A stretch of 18,118 bases of DNA, from assembly GCA_035315125.1 (NCBI GenBank), contig DATFYI010000195.1, positions 1 through 18,118 of the forward strand, given 5' to 3'. Below, in pieces: positions 6,542 to 14,922 of this stretch. How positions within the stretch are numbered: position 1 is the stretch's first letter; each line of letters begins with the position of its first letter. The stretch is from DATFYI01 sp035315125. GTDB taxonomy: Bacteria; Chloroflexota; Anaerolineae; Anaerolineales; Anaerolineaceae. The notes beneath the pieces are model-generated. The model did not search any database and had not been told where the DNA came from. It saw nothing but the letters and a program-made list of their open reading frames with translations. The translations under genes and the position numbers were made by a program.

Positions 6542-7585
6542 ATGACTGATGAAACCAATATTCTTGCGCAGCTCGAACAAATACAGCAGGACGCACTGAT
6601 GAGATTAGAAACTATCCAGGACGAAAGCGATCTGCAAGCCTGGCGTACAGCGCATCTGGGCCGTAGTTCAGCAATCATGCAAGTATTCAGCGGGCTGCCC
6701 GAGGTTCCCAAGGAGCTACGCCCTCAAGTGGGACAGCGAGCCAACCAGGTCAAACAAGCGCTCGAGACGGCTCTGGCAGAGCGGAACGCCGTTATCCATC
6801 AATCCAGCCTGGAACGCTCACTTCGCAATGAACGGATGGATGTGACCCTGCCTGGGCGGGAACCAATCCAAGGGAGACTGCACCCGGCGACACAAACTCT
6901 GCGGGATCTGTATGCTATCTTCGCCGAGATGGGTTTCCAGGTCTACCGCACCCGGGATGTCGAAACCGATGAATATAACTTTGAGCTATTAAACATTCCC
7001 GCCTACCATCCGGCCCGGGATATGTGGGACACTTTCTACACGTCCACCCCGGGAGTGATCCTGCGCACCCATACCTCGCCCGGTCAGATACGGGTGATGC
7101 GGGAATACTGCCCCGATCCCATCCGGGTGGTGCTGCCCGGAATGTGTTACCGTTATGAACAGATCAGTGCACGCTCTGAAATCCAATTCAACCAGCTTGA
7201 GCTGATGGTGGTCGGCCGAAACATCACCTTTGGGGATTTGAAAGGTACCTTGAACGATTTCGCCCGGCGCATGTTTGGCGAAAATGCACGCACGCGTTTG
7301 CGCCCATCTTATTTCCCCTTTACAGAGCCCAGCGCTGAAATGGACGTGGAATGTTTTATCTGCGGTGGTAAAGGCTGCACGATTTGCAAAGGTTCCGGCT
7401 GGCTGGAGATTATGGGTTGTGGGATGGTCCATCCGACCGTTCTACAAAACGGCGGCTATGACCCACATGAATACAGCGGTTTCGCAGCGGGATTGGGTCC
7501 CGAACGGATTGCTTTATTGCGTCACCGTATTGAAGATATCCGCTATTTCTGGCAAAACGATGTGAGATTCTTGGAGCAGTTTTAA
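6542..7585 (+). CDS. pheS: Phenylalanine-tRNA ligase alpha subunit
   Basis: A 347-residue catalytic subunit of the alpha2beta2 class II synthetase that charges tRNA-Phe. Residues 1-90 form the N-terminal coiled-coil that contacts tRNA. The catalytic core has HPARDMWDTFY (156-166), THTSPGQ (176-182), the motif 2 region YRYEQISARSEIQFNQLE (203-220), PSYFPFTEPSAEMDV (255-269), and motif 3 with GFAAGLGPERIALL (313-326). A four-cysteine, zinc-ribbon-like insert (C271, C274, C279, C282) precedes GWLEIMGCGMVHP; some PheS lineages have it and E. coli does not. Motif 2 has SARSEI in place of the common DATHTH type, so it belongs to a divergent branch. GGAGAAG precedes the ATG. Its TAA shares one base with the pheT ATG. 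Confidence 0.95.
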   Translation: MTDETNILAQLEQIQQDALMRLETIQDESDLQAWRTAHLGRSSAIMQVFSGLPEVPKELRPQVGQRANQVKQALETALAERNAVIHQSSLERSLRNERMDVTLPGREPIQGRLHPATQTLRDLYAIFAEMGFQVYRTRDVETDEYNFELLNIPAYHPARDMWDTFYTSTPGVILRTHTSPGQIRVMREYCPDPIRVVLPGMCYRYEQISARSEIQFNQLELMVVGRNITFGDLKGTLNDFARRMFGENARTRLRPSYFPFTEPSAEMDVECFICGGKGCTICKGSGWLEIMGCGMVHPTVLQNGGYDPHEYSGFAAGLGPERIALLRHRIEDIRYFWQNDVRFLEQF

Positions 7586-10116
7586 TGAAAATACCCCTGA
7601 GTTGGCTTAAAGATTTCGTTGATATCGACCTTCCTCTGGATAAGCTGGCGAAACTGTTGACCATGGCGGGGCTGGAAGTGGAAGAAGTCCGGTTGGTTGG
7701 GTTGCCCATGCCCTCTTCTGAACTACACGAATTCAAATTCAGTGGGCTTTCCTGGGAATCCGATAAGTTCGTAGTGGCCCAGATCGACGAGATCATGCCA
7801 CACCCAAATGCCGACCGGCTGGTGTTATGCCGGCTGAATGACGGACAGCAAGAGATCATCGTGCTGACCGGCGCACCGAATCTATACCCTTATAAAGGCC
7901 AGGGAGCGTTGCCCAGGCCGCTCAAGGTGGCATACGCCAAAGAAGGTGCGCGCCTGTACGACGGTCACCAAGCGGGGCAGGTGCTCACCACGCTCAAACG
8001 CACCAAAATCCGCGGGTTTGATTCTTTTTCGATGGTCTGCTCCGAAAAGGAATTAGGCATCTCAGACGAGCACGAAGGCGTGATGATCCTGGATGAGGAC
8101 GCTCCGACCGGAATGCCGCTGGTGGATTATATGGGTGATGCCGTATTTGAAATTTCTATACTGCCAAATATGATCCGCAACGCATGTATATTGGGTATGG
8201 CGCGTGAAGTGGCGGCCTTGACCGGCAAGCCTTTACGTAAACCAGTGCGGCGGGAGCCCTGCGACGGCCCCAGCATTGAAGGTCAGGTTTTCATCCAAAT
8301 CAGCGACCCGAACCTGAACCCGCGCTTTGTGTTCGGTCTGATTCGTGGGGCCAACCCAAAACCCAGCCCCTATTGGGTGCAATTGCGTTTAAGATTGGCC
8401 GGCATGCGGCCCATCAACAGTCTGGTCGATGCTACCAATTACGTTATGCTAGAAATTGGCCAGCCGCTGCACGCTTTTGATTATGATGTGCTGGTACAGC
8501 GGGCCGGTGGCCAGCCTCCTACCATTATGACCCGACCGGCCAAAGTGGGTGAACGCCTCACCACCCTGGATGGGGTCGAGCGTAAATTAGATCCTTTCAC
8601 GATTATGGTGACCGATACGGCCGGTGCGCTTTCATTAGCGGGTGTAATGGGCGGGGCCGAGAGTGAAATAACCGAAAACACCCGCAATGTGCTGCTGGAA
8701 GGTGCTACCTGGAACTTTGTTAACATCCGCAAGACCATCACCGCCCAAAAGTTGAATTCTGAAGCGGCTTATCGTTTCTCCCGCGGCATCCATCCCGCCC
8801 TGGCAATGGAAGGCGTACAGCTTGGTTTGGATCGCATGGCCGAATGGGGCGGCGGTCAGATTGCGGCTGGCCTGGTGGATGAATACCCCAAACCAGCCAT
8901 CGACCCGCTGGTCAGTTTACGCCCACAAGACGTCCGCCGCCATTTGGGGATCGATTTATCAACGCGAGAAATCGCCGACTTGCTCAGCAGGCTCGAATTC
9001 GAATGCCGGATTCAAGGCGAAACCGTGCTGGCAAAAACGCCCCCACACCGCCTGGATATTGGCGAAGGTCTGATCGGTCTGGCGGATGTTCTGGAAGAAA
9101 TCGCCCGCATGTACGGCTACGATGCCATCCAATCTACACGTCTGGCCGATACTCTGCCGCCTCAGCGCAACAATCCCTCGCTGGAAAACGAGGAAAAAGT
9201 CAAGGATATTCTGGCGGGCCTGGGATTGCAGGAAGTAATCACTTACCGCCTGACCAGTCCGGAAAAAGAAGCCCGCCTGCGGCCAGACAACCAGCCGCAG
9301 GATGAGCTACCCTACGTGCGCCTGCAAAACCCGATTACCCCCGAACGTGTCGTGATGCGCCACAGTTTGCTGGCCTCCGTGCTGGAAATTATGGAGCGCA
9401 ACATCCGGTTGAGCGAACGGCTGGCGCTATTTGAAGTTGGGCCGGTATTTATCCCTAAAACCGGCCAGGAGTTGCCGTATGAGCCGACCCGTCTGGCTAT
9501 CGCATTGAGCGGGCTGCGCAGTTTGCCAGCCTGGGATACACCGGAAACGAAAAACCTGGATTTCTTCGATCTGAAAGGCATCCTGGAAGCTCTACTGGCT
9601 GAAATCCATCTCCCCGAACTGACCTTTGAGCCGGCCAGCCAGCCAGCCTATCACCCGGGTAAATGCGCCAACCTTATATCCGGCCAGACAGTCTTCGGTG
9701 TGTTTGGCGAGCTGCACCCGCTGGTGAAAGAACACTTCGACTTCGGAGCGGCACCCGTTCTGGCAGCCGAGATCGATTTGGAACTGATGATGAAATTGGC
9801 GTCGTCACGCTATGAGATCAACCCAGTACCCGTTTTCCCGCCAGTGCTGGAAGATATCGCCGTGATCGTGGATGAAGAGACACCCGCGGCGAGCGTTGTG
9901 GCTGTGATACGCCAGGCCGGCGGCAAGCTGCTGTCAGACGTGCACCTGTTCGACACCTTCCGGGGGGGACAGATCGGAGCCGGCAAGAAAAGCCTGGCTT
10001 ATGCGCTGACCTATATGGCGCCCGATCGCACGCTGACGGATGCTGAAGCGGCTCAAATCCGCCAACGCATCATCCGCCGCCTGGAGCAGGAATTAGGAGC
10101 AAGGTTGAGGAGCTGA
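7585..10116 (+). CDS. pheT: Phenylalanine-tRNA ligase beta subunit
   Basis: An 843-residue beta subunit, slightly longer than the usual 790-820. Domains in order: N-terminal substrate-fold segment (MKIPLSWLKDFVDIDLPLDK), tRNA-binding OB fold from about residue 62 (FVVAQIDEIMPHPNADRL), the B3/B4 editing domain in the middle, B5 near 440-515 (LRPQDVRRHLGIDLS to DVLEEIARMYGYD), a catalytic-like core, and a C-terminal FDX-ACB anticodon-binding domain from about 748 (FPPVLEDIAVIVDEETP onward, ending in an Arg-rich helix). The start overlaps the pheS stop (TAATG), so translation is coupled and subunits are made together under the T-box. No truncation or frameshift is seen. Confidence 0.96.
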   Translation: MKIPLSWLKDFVDIDLPLDKLAKLLTMAGLEVEEVRLVGLPMPSSELHEFKFSGLSWESDKFVVAQIDEIMPHPNADRLVLCRLNDGQQEIIVLTGAPNLYPYKGQGALPRPLKVAYAKEGARLYDGHQAGQVLTTLKRTKIRGFDSFSMVCSEKELGISDEHEGVMILDEDAPTGMPLVDYMGDAVFEISILPNMIRNACILGMAREVAALTGKPLRKPVRREPCDGPSIEGQVFIQISDPNLNPRFVFGLIRGANPKPSPYWVQLRLRLAGMRPINSLVDATNYVMLEIGQPLHAFDYDVLVQRAGGQPPTIMTRPAKVGERLTTLDGVERKLDPFTIMVTDTAGALSLAGVMGGAESEITENTRNVLLEGATWNFVNIRKTITAQKLNSEAAYRFSRGIHPALAMEGVQLGLDRMAEWGGGQIAAGLVDEYPKPAIDPLVSLRPQDVRRHLGIDLSTREIADLLSRLEFECRIQGETVLAKTPPHRLDIGEGLIGLADVLEEIARMYGYDAIQSTRLADTLPPQRNNPSLENEEKVKDILAGLGLQEVITYRLTSPEKEARLRPDNQPQDELPYVRLQNPITPERVVMRHSLLASVLEIMERNIRLSERLALFEVGPVFIPKTGQELPYEPTRLAIALSGLRSLPAWDTPETKNLDFFDLKGILEALLAEIHLPELTFEPASQPAYHPGKCANLISGQTVFGVFGELHPLVKEHFDFGAAPVLAAEIDLELMMKLASSRYEINPVPVFPPVLEDIAVIVDEETPAASVVAVIRQAGGKLLSDVHLFDTFRGGQIGAGKKSLAYALTYMAPDRTLTDAEAAQIRQRIIRRLEQELGARLRS

Positions 10117-10167
10117 AGCAGATTGGCGTAACCTTTATAATTTAAGACTTTTAACAAATATAGCAGC

Positions 10168-10203
10168 ATGGTGGAGACCCCAAAACAGAAGGGTCTCCAC
10201 CAT
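10168..10203. repeat. 13-bp perfect inverted repeat after pheT, no U-tract
   Basis: ATGGTGGAGACCC (10168-10180) and its exact complement GGGTCTCCACCAT (10191-10203) with a 10-nt loop. It lies 52 nt after the pheT stop and is the natural 3' end of pheST, but neither strand has a run of T after the stem. It may be an mRNA 3' stabiliser, a U-less terminator, or an operator for the MFS gene that begins 77 nt later. Confidence 0.75.
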
Positions 10204-10219
10204 CCGTTAAAGTAAGAAT

Positions 10220-10225
10220 TATAAT
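10220..10225 (+). promoter_or_regulatory. -10 box, possible promoter of the MFS gene
   Basis: A perfect TATAAT 55 nt before the MFS ATG. No convincing -35 is found at 16-18 nt; the position where it would lie is the downstream arm of the inverted repeat 10168-10203, so a protein bound there could affect this promoter. Confidence 0.35.
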
Positions 10226-10280
10226 CAATTGCTTAGAAATCTTCTTACTGACTTTAAGGCACGACTGGATTGGAGGAATA

Positions 10281-11786
10281 ATGGACCAGGTAGACCCAAA
10301 GGCAAAGCAAACTCCTGGCCGAACCGGATTATTCGGCCGAGTCGAATATAAATGGATCGTGTTAAGCGTGACCACAGTCGGGGCGTTAATGGCTGCCATC
10401 GATAGCACAATCGTAACCCTGGCCCTACCTTATATGATGGTGGAGCTGCACTCCGATTTGATCGCCATGATCTGGGTAATTATGGCTTATATCCTGGTCA
10501 GCACGGTCTTCCTGCTGACATTTGGCCGGGTGGCCGACCTGTTTGGGCGCGTGCGTATGTACAACCTGGGCTTTGTGGTCTTCACGATCGGCTCGGCGTT
10601 GTGCGGACTTTCTTCCAACGCCAATCAACTGATCCTGTTCAGATTGGTACAGGGCGCCGGCGCAGCCATGATGGTCGTCAACAGCGCGGCGTTACTGACG
10701 GAAGTCTTTCCGGCCAACGAACGTGGCCGCGCCCTGGGCATCAACGGCATTACCTGGGCGGCCGGTGGTGTGATCGGCCCGGTGTTGGGAGGCTTGATCC
10801 TGAGCGTCACAAGCTGGCGCTGGATTTTCTTCATCAACGTTCCCATCGGCATCCTGGGTGCTTTGTGGGGTTATATGGCATTGAAAGAGATATCCAGCCG
10901 AGGCAAAGCCGAAAAATTCGATCCAATCGGGGCGATCAGCTTCAGCATCGGATTGGTATCCATTCTGCTGGCATTGACGGCTGGGATCTCATTGGGCTGG
11001 TTCTCGCTGCCCGTTCTAGGGATGTTCGCCCTGTTCTTTATCATGCTGGTAGTTTTCTTCTGGTGGGAGCGGCGAGCAGCCAGCCCGGTGCTCGATTTTA
11101 CCCTTTTTAATGACCGCGTTTACAACTTTTCCGTATTAGCGGCCATGATGCAATCGCTGGCGATGTTTGCCGTCAATTTCCTGATCATTTTCTATTTACA
11201 AGGCGTGCGCGGTTATGACCCTCTGCACGCAGCCTTGCTATTGATACCCATGCCAATCGTCAGCTCAATCCTGGCGCCAATCAGTGGGATTATAGCCGAC
11301 CGGATCGGTGCGCGGATACCGGCAACCGTGGGTCTGATCGTCCAAACAGTTGCCCTGGCCTGGTTTGCTCAGATTACGCCAACCACGGTCTACTGGCAGA
11401 TTGCGATCGGTCTGGGTTTAATGGGGATTGGCGGCGGGCTGTTCTACTCACCCAACACCAGCGCAGCCATGAATTCGGCTCCTAAACAGCGCCTGGGAGT
11501 GGCTTCGGCCACCCTGGCAACCTTGCGCCAGGTTGGCATGGTAACCAGCTTTGCGCTGGCCATGGCAGTTTCAGCCGCCAGCCTGCCACAACAAGTTATG
11601 ATGCAATTGTTCGTCGGCACCAATGTATCGCTCGGATCCAGCGTGGAACAGTCTTTTGTAATCGGCATGCATAGTGCTTTTCACGTCTCGTTGGTGCTGA
11701 GCATAGTCGCAGCCGGGATTTCGTGGGTGCGCGGTAAGGAAAACCGCCGTGAGAAGGCAGCGGCTGAGGTGATTTCACCTTCATAA
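10281..11786 (+). CDS. DHA2-family MFS drug efflux transporter (EmrB/QacA type)
   Basis: A 501-residue inner-membrane protein with about 14 hydrophobic helices, the layout of proton-driven DHA2 multidrug exporters. The family mark in helix 1 is AIDSTIVTLALPYM, with the membrane-embedded Asp. Motif A follows helix 2 as GRVADLFGRVRMY. The RxxQGxGAA element is present as RLVQGAGAAMM, and the exporter motif C region reads GGVIGPVLGGLIL. The C-terminus is cytoplasmic and basic (RGKENRREKAAAE). GGAGGAAT stands just before the ATG. The substrate cannot be told from sequence. It stands alone as a transcription unit; no adjacent TetR or MarR regulator was seen. Confidence 0.9.
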   Translation: MDQVDPKAKQTPGRTGLFGRVEYKWIVLSVTTVGALMAAIDSTIVTLALPYMMVELHSDLIAMIWVIMAYILVSTVFLLTFGRVADLFGRVRMYNLGFVVFTIGSALCGLSSNANQLILFRLVQGAGAAMMVVNSAALLTEVFPANERGRALGINGITWAAGGVIGPVLGGLILSVTSWRWIFFINVPIGILGALWGYMALKEISSRGKAEKFDPIGAISFSIGLVSILLALTAGISLGWFSLPVLGMFALFFIMLVVFFWWERRAASPVLDFTLFNDRVYNFSVLAAMMQSLAMFAVNFLIIFYLQGVRGYDPLHAALLLIPMPIVSSILAPISGIIADRIGARIPATVGLIVQTVALAWFAQITPTTVYWQIAIGLGLMGIGGGLFYSPNTSAAMNSAPKQRLGVASATLATLRQVGMVTSFALAMAVSAASLPQQVMMQLFVGTNVSLGSSVEQSFVIGMHSAFHVSLVLSIVAAGISWVRGKENRREKAAAEVISPS

Positions 11787-11913
11787 TGGAATAGTTAAAT
11801 ATTAGCCCAAGTGAATATTGGTGTTTTGATTTTACGCAGCGTAACCGCTGTGATCTACCTCATTTGCAATCCTGCCAAAAGGAATCGCTAAGCTTTTTAA
11901 GACGGATCTACGA

Positions 11914-11941
11914 TTGTAAATCTCTTGGAAATATGTATAAT
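11914..11941 (+). promoter_or_regulatory. Candidate promoter for the gene at 12169
   Basis: TTGTAA (11914-11919, 4 of 6 to consensus), 16-nt spacer and a perfect TATAAT (11936-11941). A transcript from here would have a leader of about 220 nt. AT-rich surroundings make chance matches likely. Confidence 0.35.
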
Positions 11942-12095
11942 ATATATAATTATTATTACTTTTATATATGGGTGGGAAAAGTAATTCCGAATTCAAATTC
12001 AAATCTCGTTTGGAATGTTATTGATTGTATTTTTTCTAGAAAGCATTTACCCCTTTATTAATTACAAGTAAATAAACATCTCATCCTGGAATAAG

Positions 12096-12139
12096 CGCCA
12101 CAATTTCAAAGTGTAATTGAAGTAAGTCCTGGCGTTTTT
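12096..12139 (+). terminator. Terminator-like element in the leader of the 12169 gene
   Basis: CGCCA (12096-12100) pairs with TGGCG (12130-12134), which is followed by five T. Inside the loop CAATT (12101-12105) pairs with AATTG (12115-12119). The outer stem is only 5 bp, so this is weak as a terminator. Its place 30 nt before a start codon would suit an attenuator. Confidence 0.25.
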
Positions 12140-12168
12140 CGTTCAACAGTCTATAGGAGGGACTAAAT

Positions 12169-13863
12169 ATGGTCGATCTACTCATGGATTCTGATCAGAT
12201 TTTGATCATCGGGGAGATCATCAAAAGGACTCAAGATGGGGTCAATGAAGATTTGAAGCAGCTCGTTTCTAATCAGCTCAACGATGTTGTCAGTGGTGTT
12301 GAAGGCACTTTAAAAGGTGTAGTCAACGTAGCGATGGCCCGTTTGGATACCGAAAAACAGGACATTGCCACCCAACTCTCAAACCAGGTAGATCTTGCCA
12401 GTGCCGGGATTAAACAGGACATCGATCAGGCCCAGGCTGCTTTGAGCGAAACAACTCAAACCGTGCATAACCAGGTCGGAGAGCTGGTGGGACAAATGGA
12501 AGACAGCGTGATTGATGCGGGCATTCGCATCAAACAGCCGGCCGATCACATTCTCGACCGGCTGGCCTGGAATGCTATCGGTGTCGGAGCCGGTTTACTG
12601 CTGCTGTTAGGGCTGATTATCACCCTGGCAACGTTTATTGGAGCGAAAGGCTGGCCGTCCGGGGTCGGCGGCATTATCGCCGCTATTTTGCTGCTGATCT
12701 TCATTCTTCTGGCAGCCGCCCTGGCATTTTTACCAGCCGCCAAAGAACTGTTACTTAAATTTGTGGATAAAGATACCCAGGCTCCCATCATCCCGCCCAG
12801 CCCGGAGATTTTCAACGTCAATCCAAATCCCGTGATTGTACACCGCACGAATGAGATCAATATTTGTGGTGTGCACCTCAATCCAGATGGCGTCCGGCCT
12901 TCCGTCACCATTGATGGCCTGAATGCGGTGATCCGTGGGGCTGGCGATTACCTGATTACCGTTGCCGCACCCGAGTTTCCGAGCGAGGGGCTGGAGCAGC
13001 CGCGCACCGTTCAATTGACACTCACATATCCGGATAATACAACGGTCGGCTATCCAGTTCGCCTCGAACGACCAACCCCCGCGCCCGACTACAAACCCGC
13101 TGAGCTGGTATTCCACAACCCGACTTTCGATCCAGCCGAGCCGCAAATGACCAAGGATATCTGCCACGCCAGCCTGAGCATTACAAATCAGGGCGAGACC
13201 ACCAGCAAGCCCTTCCAGCTCATTTGGAGACCAACGCCAGGGGATATGCAGATCACAGCCACCGTCCCGCCTATCTCGGCGGACGCTCAACCCCATATCT
13301 TTATCTTCCCTACCGGCTACACCTATCCGATTGCTGGAGACTTTTCAACCGAAATCTCCAGTAATTCGCTCGAGATGGGGAATAACCGGCCATTCGTGCG
13401 CTGCCCAATCCACGTGCAAGGACTGGACCCGGTGGATTCTCCACTTCTACAAATGGCCACAATGATCTTCCGAACCTGGGATGACGGTAAAAATCCAGAC
13501 ACGGATTTAACTGTGAGGATACTGCCACCCTATCAACCTGGTGAAGATCCGCTTACCTGGATGAAATCATATGTCGCCATAGGAAAGTCTGGCGGTGGGG
13601 AGGAATATTGTGCTGGCCTTACGACCGAAATGGATTTATCTGTTCCCAGCCAGGTAACCAAGGCTCAACTCACCAATTACTTGGTCGTGTTCAATTTTGA
13701 TGTGCCACACGGCTTTGATAAACATGATGCCTGGCGCTTTGATTGGAGCTTACGCCTGATCTTCTCGGATAAACCCGAACCTATCACTATCGATTTTGGC
13801 TCTGAAGAGCTCACAGAAAACAGAGAGACACTGGAACGTGTGATTCCTCCTATCTGTCAATAA
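12169..13863 (+). CDS. Coiled-coil, two-helix membrane protein with Ig-like C-terminal domains; unknown function
   Basis: A 564-residue protein of no family I recognise. Residues 1-130 are hydrophilic and helical, with spaced Val/Leu/Ile positions that suggest an amphipathic coiled coil resembling methyl-accepting or apolipoprotein-like helices. Two membrane helices follow (about 135-158 and 166-189) joined by a short Gly/Pro loop, so the N- and C-terminal parts lie on the same side of the membrane. About 205-302 looks like an IPT/TIG-type beta sandwich (PEIFNVNPNPVIVHRTNEI). About 310-425 looks CARDB-like, with SLSITNQGETTSKPFQLIW. The last 140 residues are beta-rich with no match I can name. 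TAGGAGGG precedes the ATG. The domain guesses rest on pattern only. Confidence 0.8.
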   Translation: MVDLLMDSDQILIIGEIIKRTQDGVNEDLKQLVSNQLNDVVSGVEGTLKGVVNVAMARLDTEKQDIATQLSNQVDLASAGIKQDIDQAQAALSETTQTVHNQVGELVGQMEDSVIDAGIRIKQPADHILDRLAWNAIGVGAGLLLLLGLIITLATFIGAKGWPSGVGGIIAAILLLIFILLAAALAFLPAAKELLLKFVDKDTQAPIIPPSPEIFNVNPNPVIVHRTNEINICGVHLNPDGVRPSVTIDGLNAVIRGAGDYLITVAAPEFPSEGLEQPRTVQLTLTYPDNTTVGYPVRLERPTPAPDYKPAELVFHNPTFDPAEPQMTKDICHASLSITNQGETTSKPFQLIWRPTPGDMQITATVPPISADAQPHIFIFPTGYTYPIAGDFSTEISSNSLEMGNNRPFVRCPIHVQGLDPVDSPLLQMATMIFRTWDDGKNPDTDLTVRILPPYQPGEDPLTWMKSYVAIGKSGGGEEYCAGLTTEMDLSVPSQVTKAQLTNYLVVFNFDVPHGFDKHDAWRFDWSLRLIFSDKPEPITIDFGSEELTENRETLERVIPPICQ

Positions 13864-13886
13864 CTGCTTATTGGCTGAGACAAGCA

Positions 13887-13917
13887 CGCTGGTAACAAAA
13901 TATTAACATTACCAGCG
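13887..13917. repeat. Inverted repeat between convergent genes, overlapping a stop codon
   Basis: CGCTGGTAA (13887-13895) and TTACCAGCG (13909-13917) are exact complements with a 13-nt loop; two more pairs form beyond an A-A mismatch. The right arm includes the stop codon and last two codons of the minus-strand membrane protein. It begins 24 nt after the plus-strand stop. It could end both transcripts, although no T-run follows on either strand. Confidence 0.7.
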
Positions 13918-14670
13918 AGCTGTCACAAATCTTAGGGCGACCATGTTGACCGCAATCGCAGCCACCGAGGCCATCAGATAAGTCCAGCCTACCGCCAGGC
14001 CCGGCAGCGTGGCAATGACCACCAAATAGAAGGCGATCAGCCCGAAGGTGCCCATTACAACACCGCGCAGCAATTGGACGACGCCTGCGTGTCCCTGGTG
14101 GATGTGTGTAAACGGGGCAATGATGCTGCTGAAAATCGGGAACGGCGATATTAACCCGCTGAGCTGCGCCCCCAGGCCATTGGCAGCGGTAGTCAAAACC
14201 AGCACAAATAGTGCGGCCAGCAGCATGCGAGCCGGCAGATCCCATTTTGGTGGGATCGAGGCGACGCCAGCATCTGTCCGGCCGGGCATCAACCACAACA
14301 CCAGCGCCACCAGCGGCAAATCTACTGCAAGGGTTGGCAGCAGGGTTGGATGACATGTATTCCATAAGAAAACGGCCAGCAAGAATGAGCTGATGGCGGC
14401 TGACAGGCTCAACGGCCAGCGGGCTTTGCGGGAAGCCAGGCTGTAGCTCAGGCAGAACAGACAGACGGAGGCCTGCCCTTGCATGGTACCAATGGCGGCC
14501 TGCGCCGCAAAAGCAGGACCATTTTCCAGGGCCAAGAGGATAGAAATCGGCCCGGAGATGAGCGGGAAGGCCATCAGCCAGCCGCCGACGCCAGGCCCCC
14601 AGCGCCGTCCTACCAGCGTGACAGAAGCAATGAAAAGCGGTGACAAGACAAGTTTCAGTGTGAGCAGCAT
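13909..14670 (-). CDS. Polytopic membrane protein with an internal repeat
   Basis: A 253-residue, very hydrophobic protein with about 7-8 membrane helices. Two halves look related: AFPLISGPI (34-42) aligns with PFPIFSSII (176-184), each preceded by a Gly-rich segment and followed about 20 residues later by a Gly-containing helix (IGTMQGQ, 60-66; RGVVMG, 202-207). Such duplicated small-transporter architecture recalls GlpM-like and DMT-type proteins, but I cannot name the family firmly. The ATG at 14670 has no clear ribosome site and no alternative start exists before an in-frame stop, so the mRNA might be translated without one or the true start could lie downstream. It is convergent with the 12169 gene. 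Confidence 0.75.
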   Translation of the reverse strand: MLLTLKLVLSPLFIASVTLVGRRWGPGVGGWLMAFPLISGPISILLALENGPAFAAQAAIGTMQGQASVCLFCLSYSLASRKARWPLSLSAAISSFLLAVFLWNTCHPTLLPTLAVDLPLVALVLWLMPGRTDAGVASIPPKWDLPARMLLAALFVLVLTTAANGLGAQLSGLISPFPIFSSIIAPFTHIHQGHAGVVQLLRGVVMGTFGLIAFYLVVIATLPGLAVGWTYLMASVAAIAVNMVALRFVTARW

Positions 14671-14716
14671 TGCAGAAGTCGTGATTCCCGTAAAAAGTCT
14701 TTAAATGAGCTTGAAG

Positions 14717-14722
14717 ATTATA
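14717..14722 (-). promoter_or_regulatory. -10 box before the membrane protein gene
   Basis: A perfect TATAAT on the minus strand, 46 nt before the ATG at 14670. The -35 region is poor (a TTTTA stretch 16-17 nt upstream). It is the best promoter candidate for this gene. Confidence 0.35.
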
Positions 14723-14742
14723 ACCCGCTTTTTGGGCTAAAA

Positions 14743-14766
14743 CTCTCTTCCCTCTCCCTCACCCCT
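14743..14766. other. Polypyrimidine tract at the edge of the AT-rich island
   Basis: A C/T-rich run, with only one purine, sits exactly where composition changes from the GC-moderate chromosome to the AT-rich cassette. Its CCCTCTCCCTCACCCC core resembles dispersed polypyrimidine repeats known from several bacterial genomes. The rest of the spacer up to 14922 is AT-rich, with possible promoter parts (TTGCAT at 14807 with GATTAT at 14830) that are too weak to call. Confidence 0.4.
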
Positions 14767-14922
14767 AACACACATTTGTGCATATTTGAATAGTAATAAA
14801 TAAGTATTGCATATATAATTATTCCTATAGATTATTATTTAATATAAGCTGATCTGCTGGGGGATTATTGTTTTTCATCTCTTCTATTTAATTATTCCAA
14901 TTATCTCATAGGAGGATATGTT

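Larger units (their letters stand above)
11787..12168. other. 382-nt intergenic region before the coiled-coil membrane protein
   Basis: No credible gene. It holds a 7-bp hairpin with one G-U pair (11835-11841 with 11846-11852) that could end the MFS transcript, an AT-rich island from about 11930 to 11970 with a promoter-like pair, and a terminator-like element at 12096-12139. The open frame 11864-12061 is Tyr/Asn-rich and has no ribosome site, so I treat it as chance. Confidence 0.6.

Noticed and set aside
10601..11110. 169-residue plus-strand open frame inside the MFS gene
   Set aside because: Arg/Gln/His-rich out-of-frame reading of a GC-moderate membrane protein gene; no family motif and no ribosome site.
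11864..12061. 65-residue Tyr/Asn-rich open frame
   Set aside because: Covers an AT-rich intergenic stretch that includes the promoter-like TATAAT; no ribosome site before the ATG.
13868..14365. 165-residue minus-strand open frame
   Set aside because: Out-of-frame shadow of the 253-residue membrane protein, rich in Cys, Arg and Gly.
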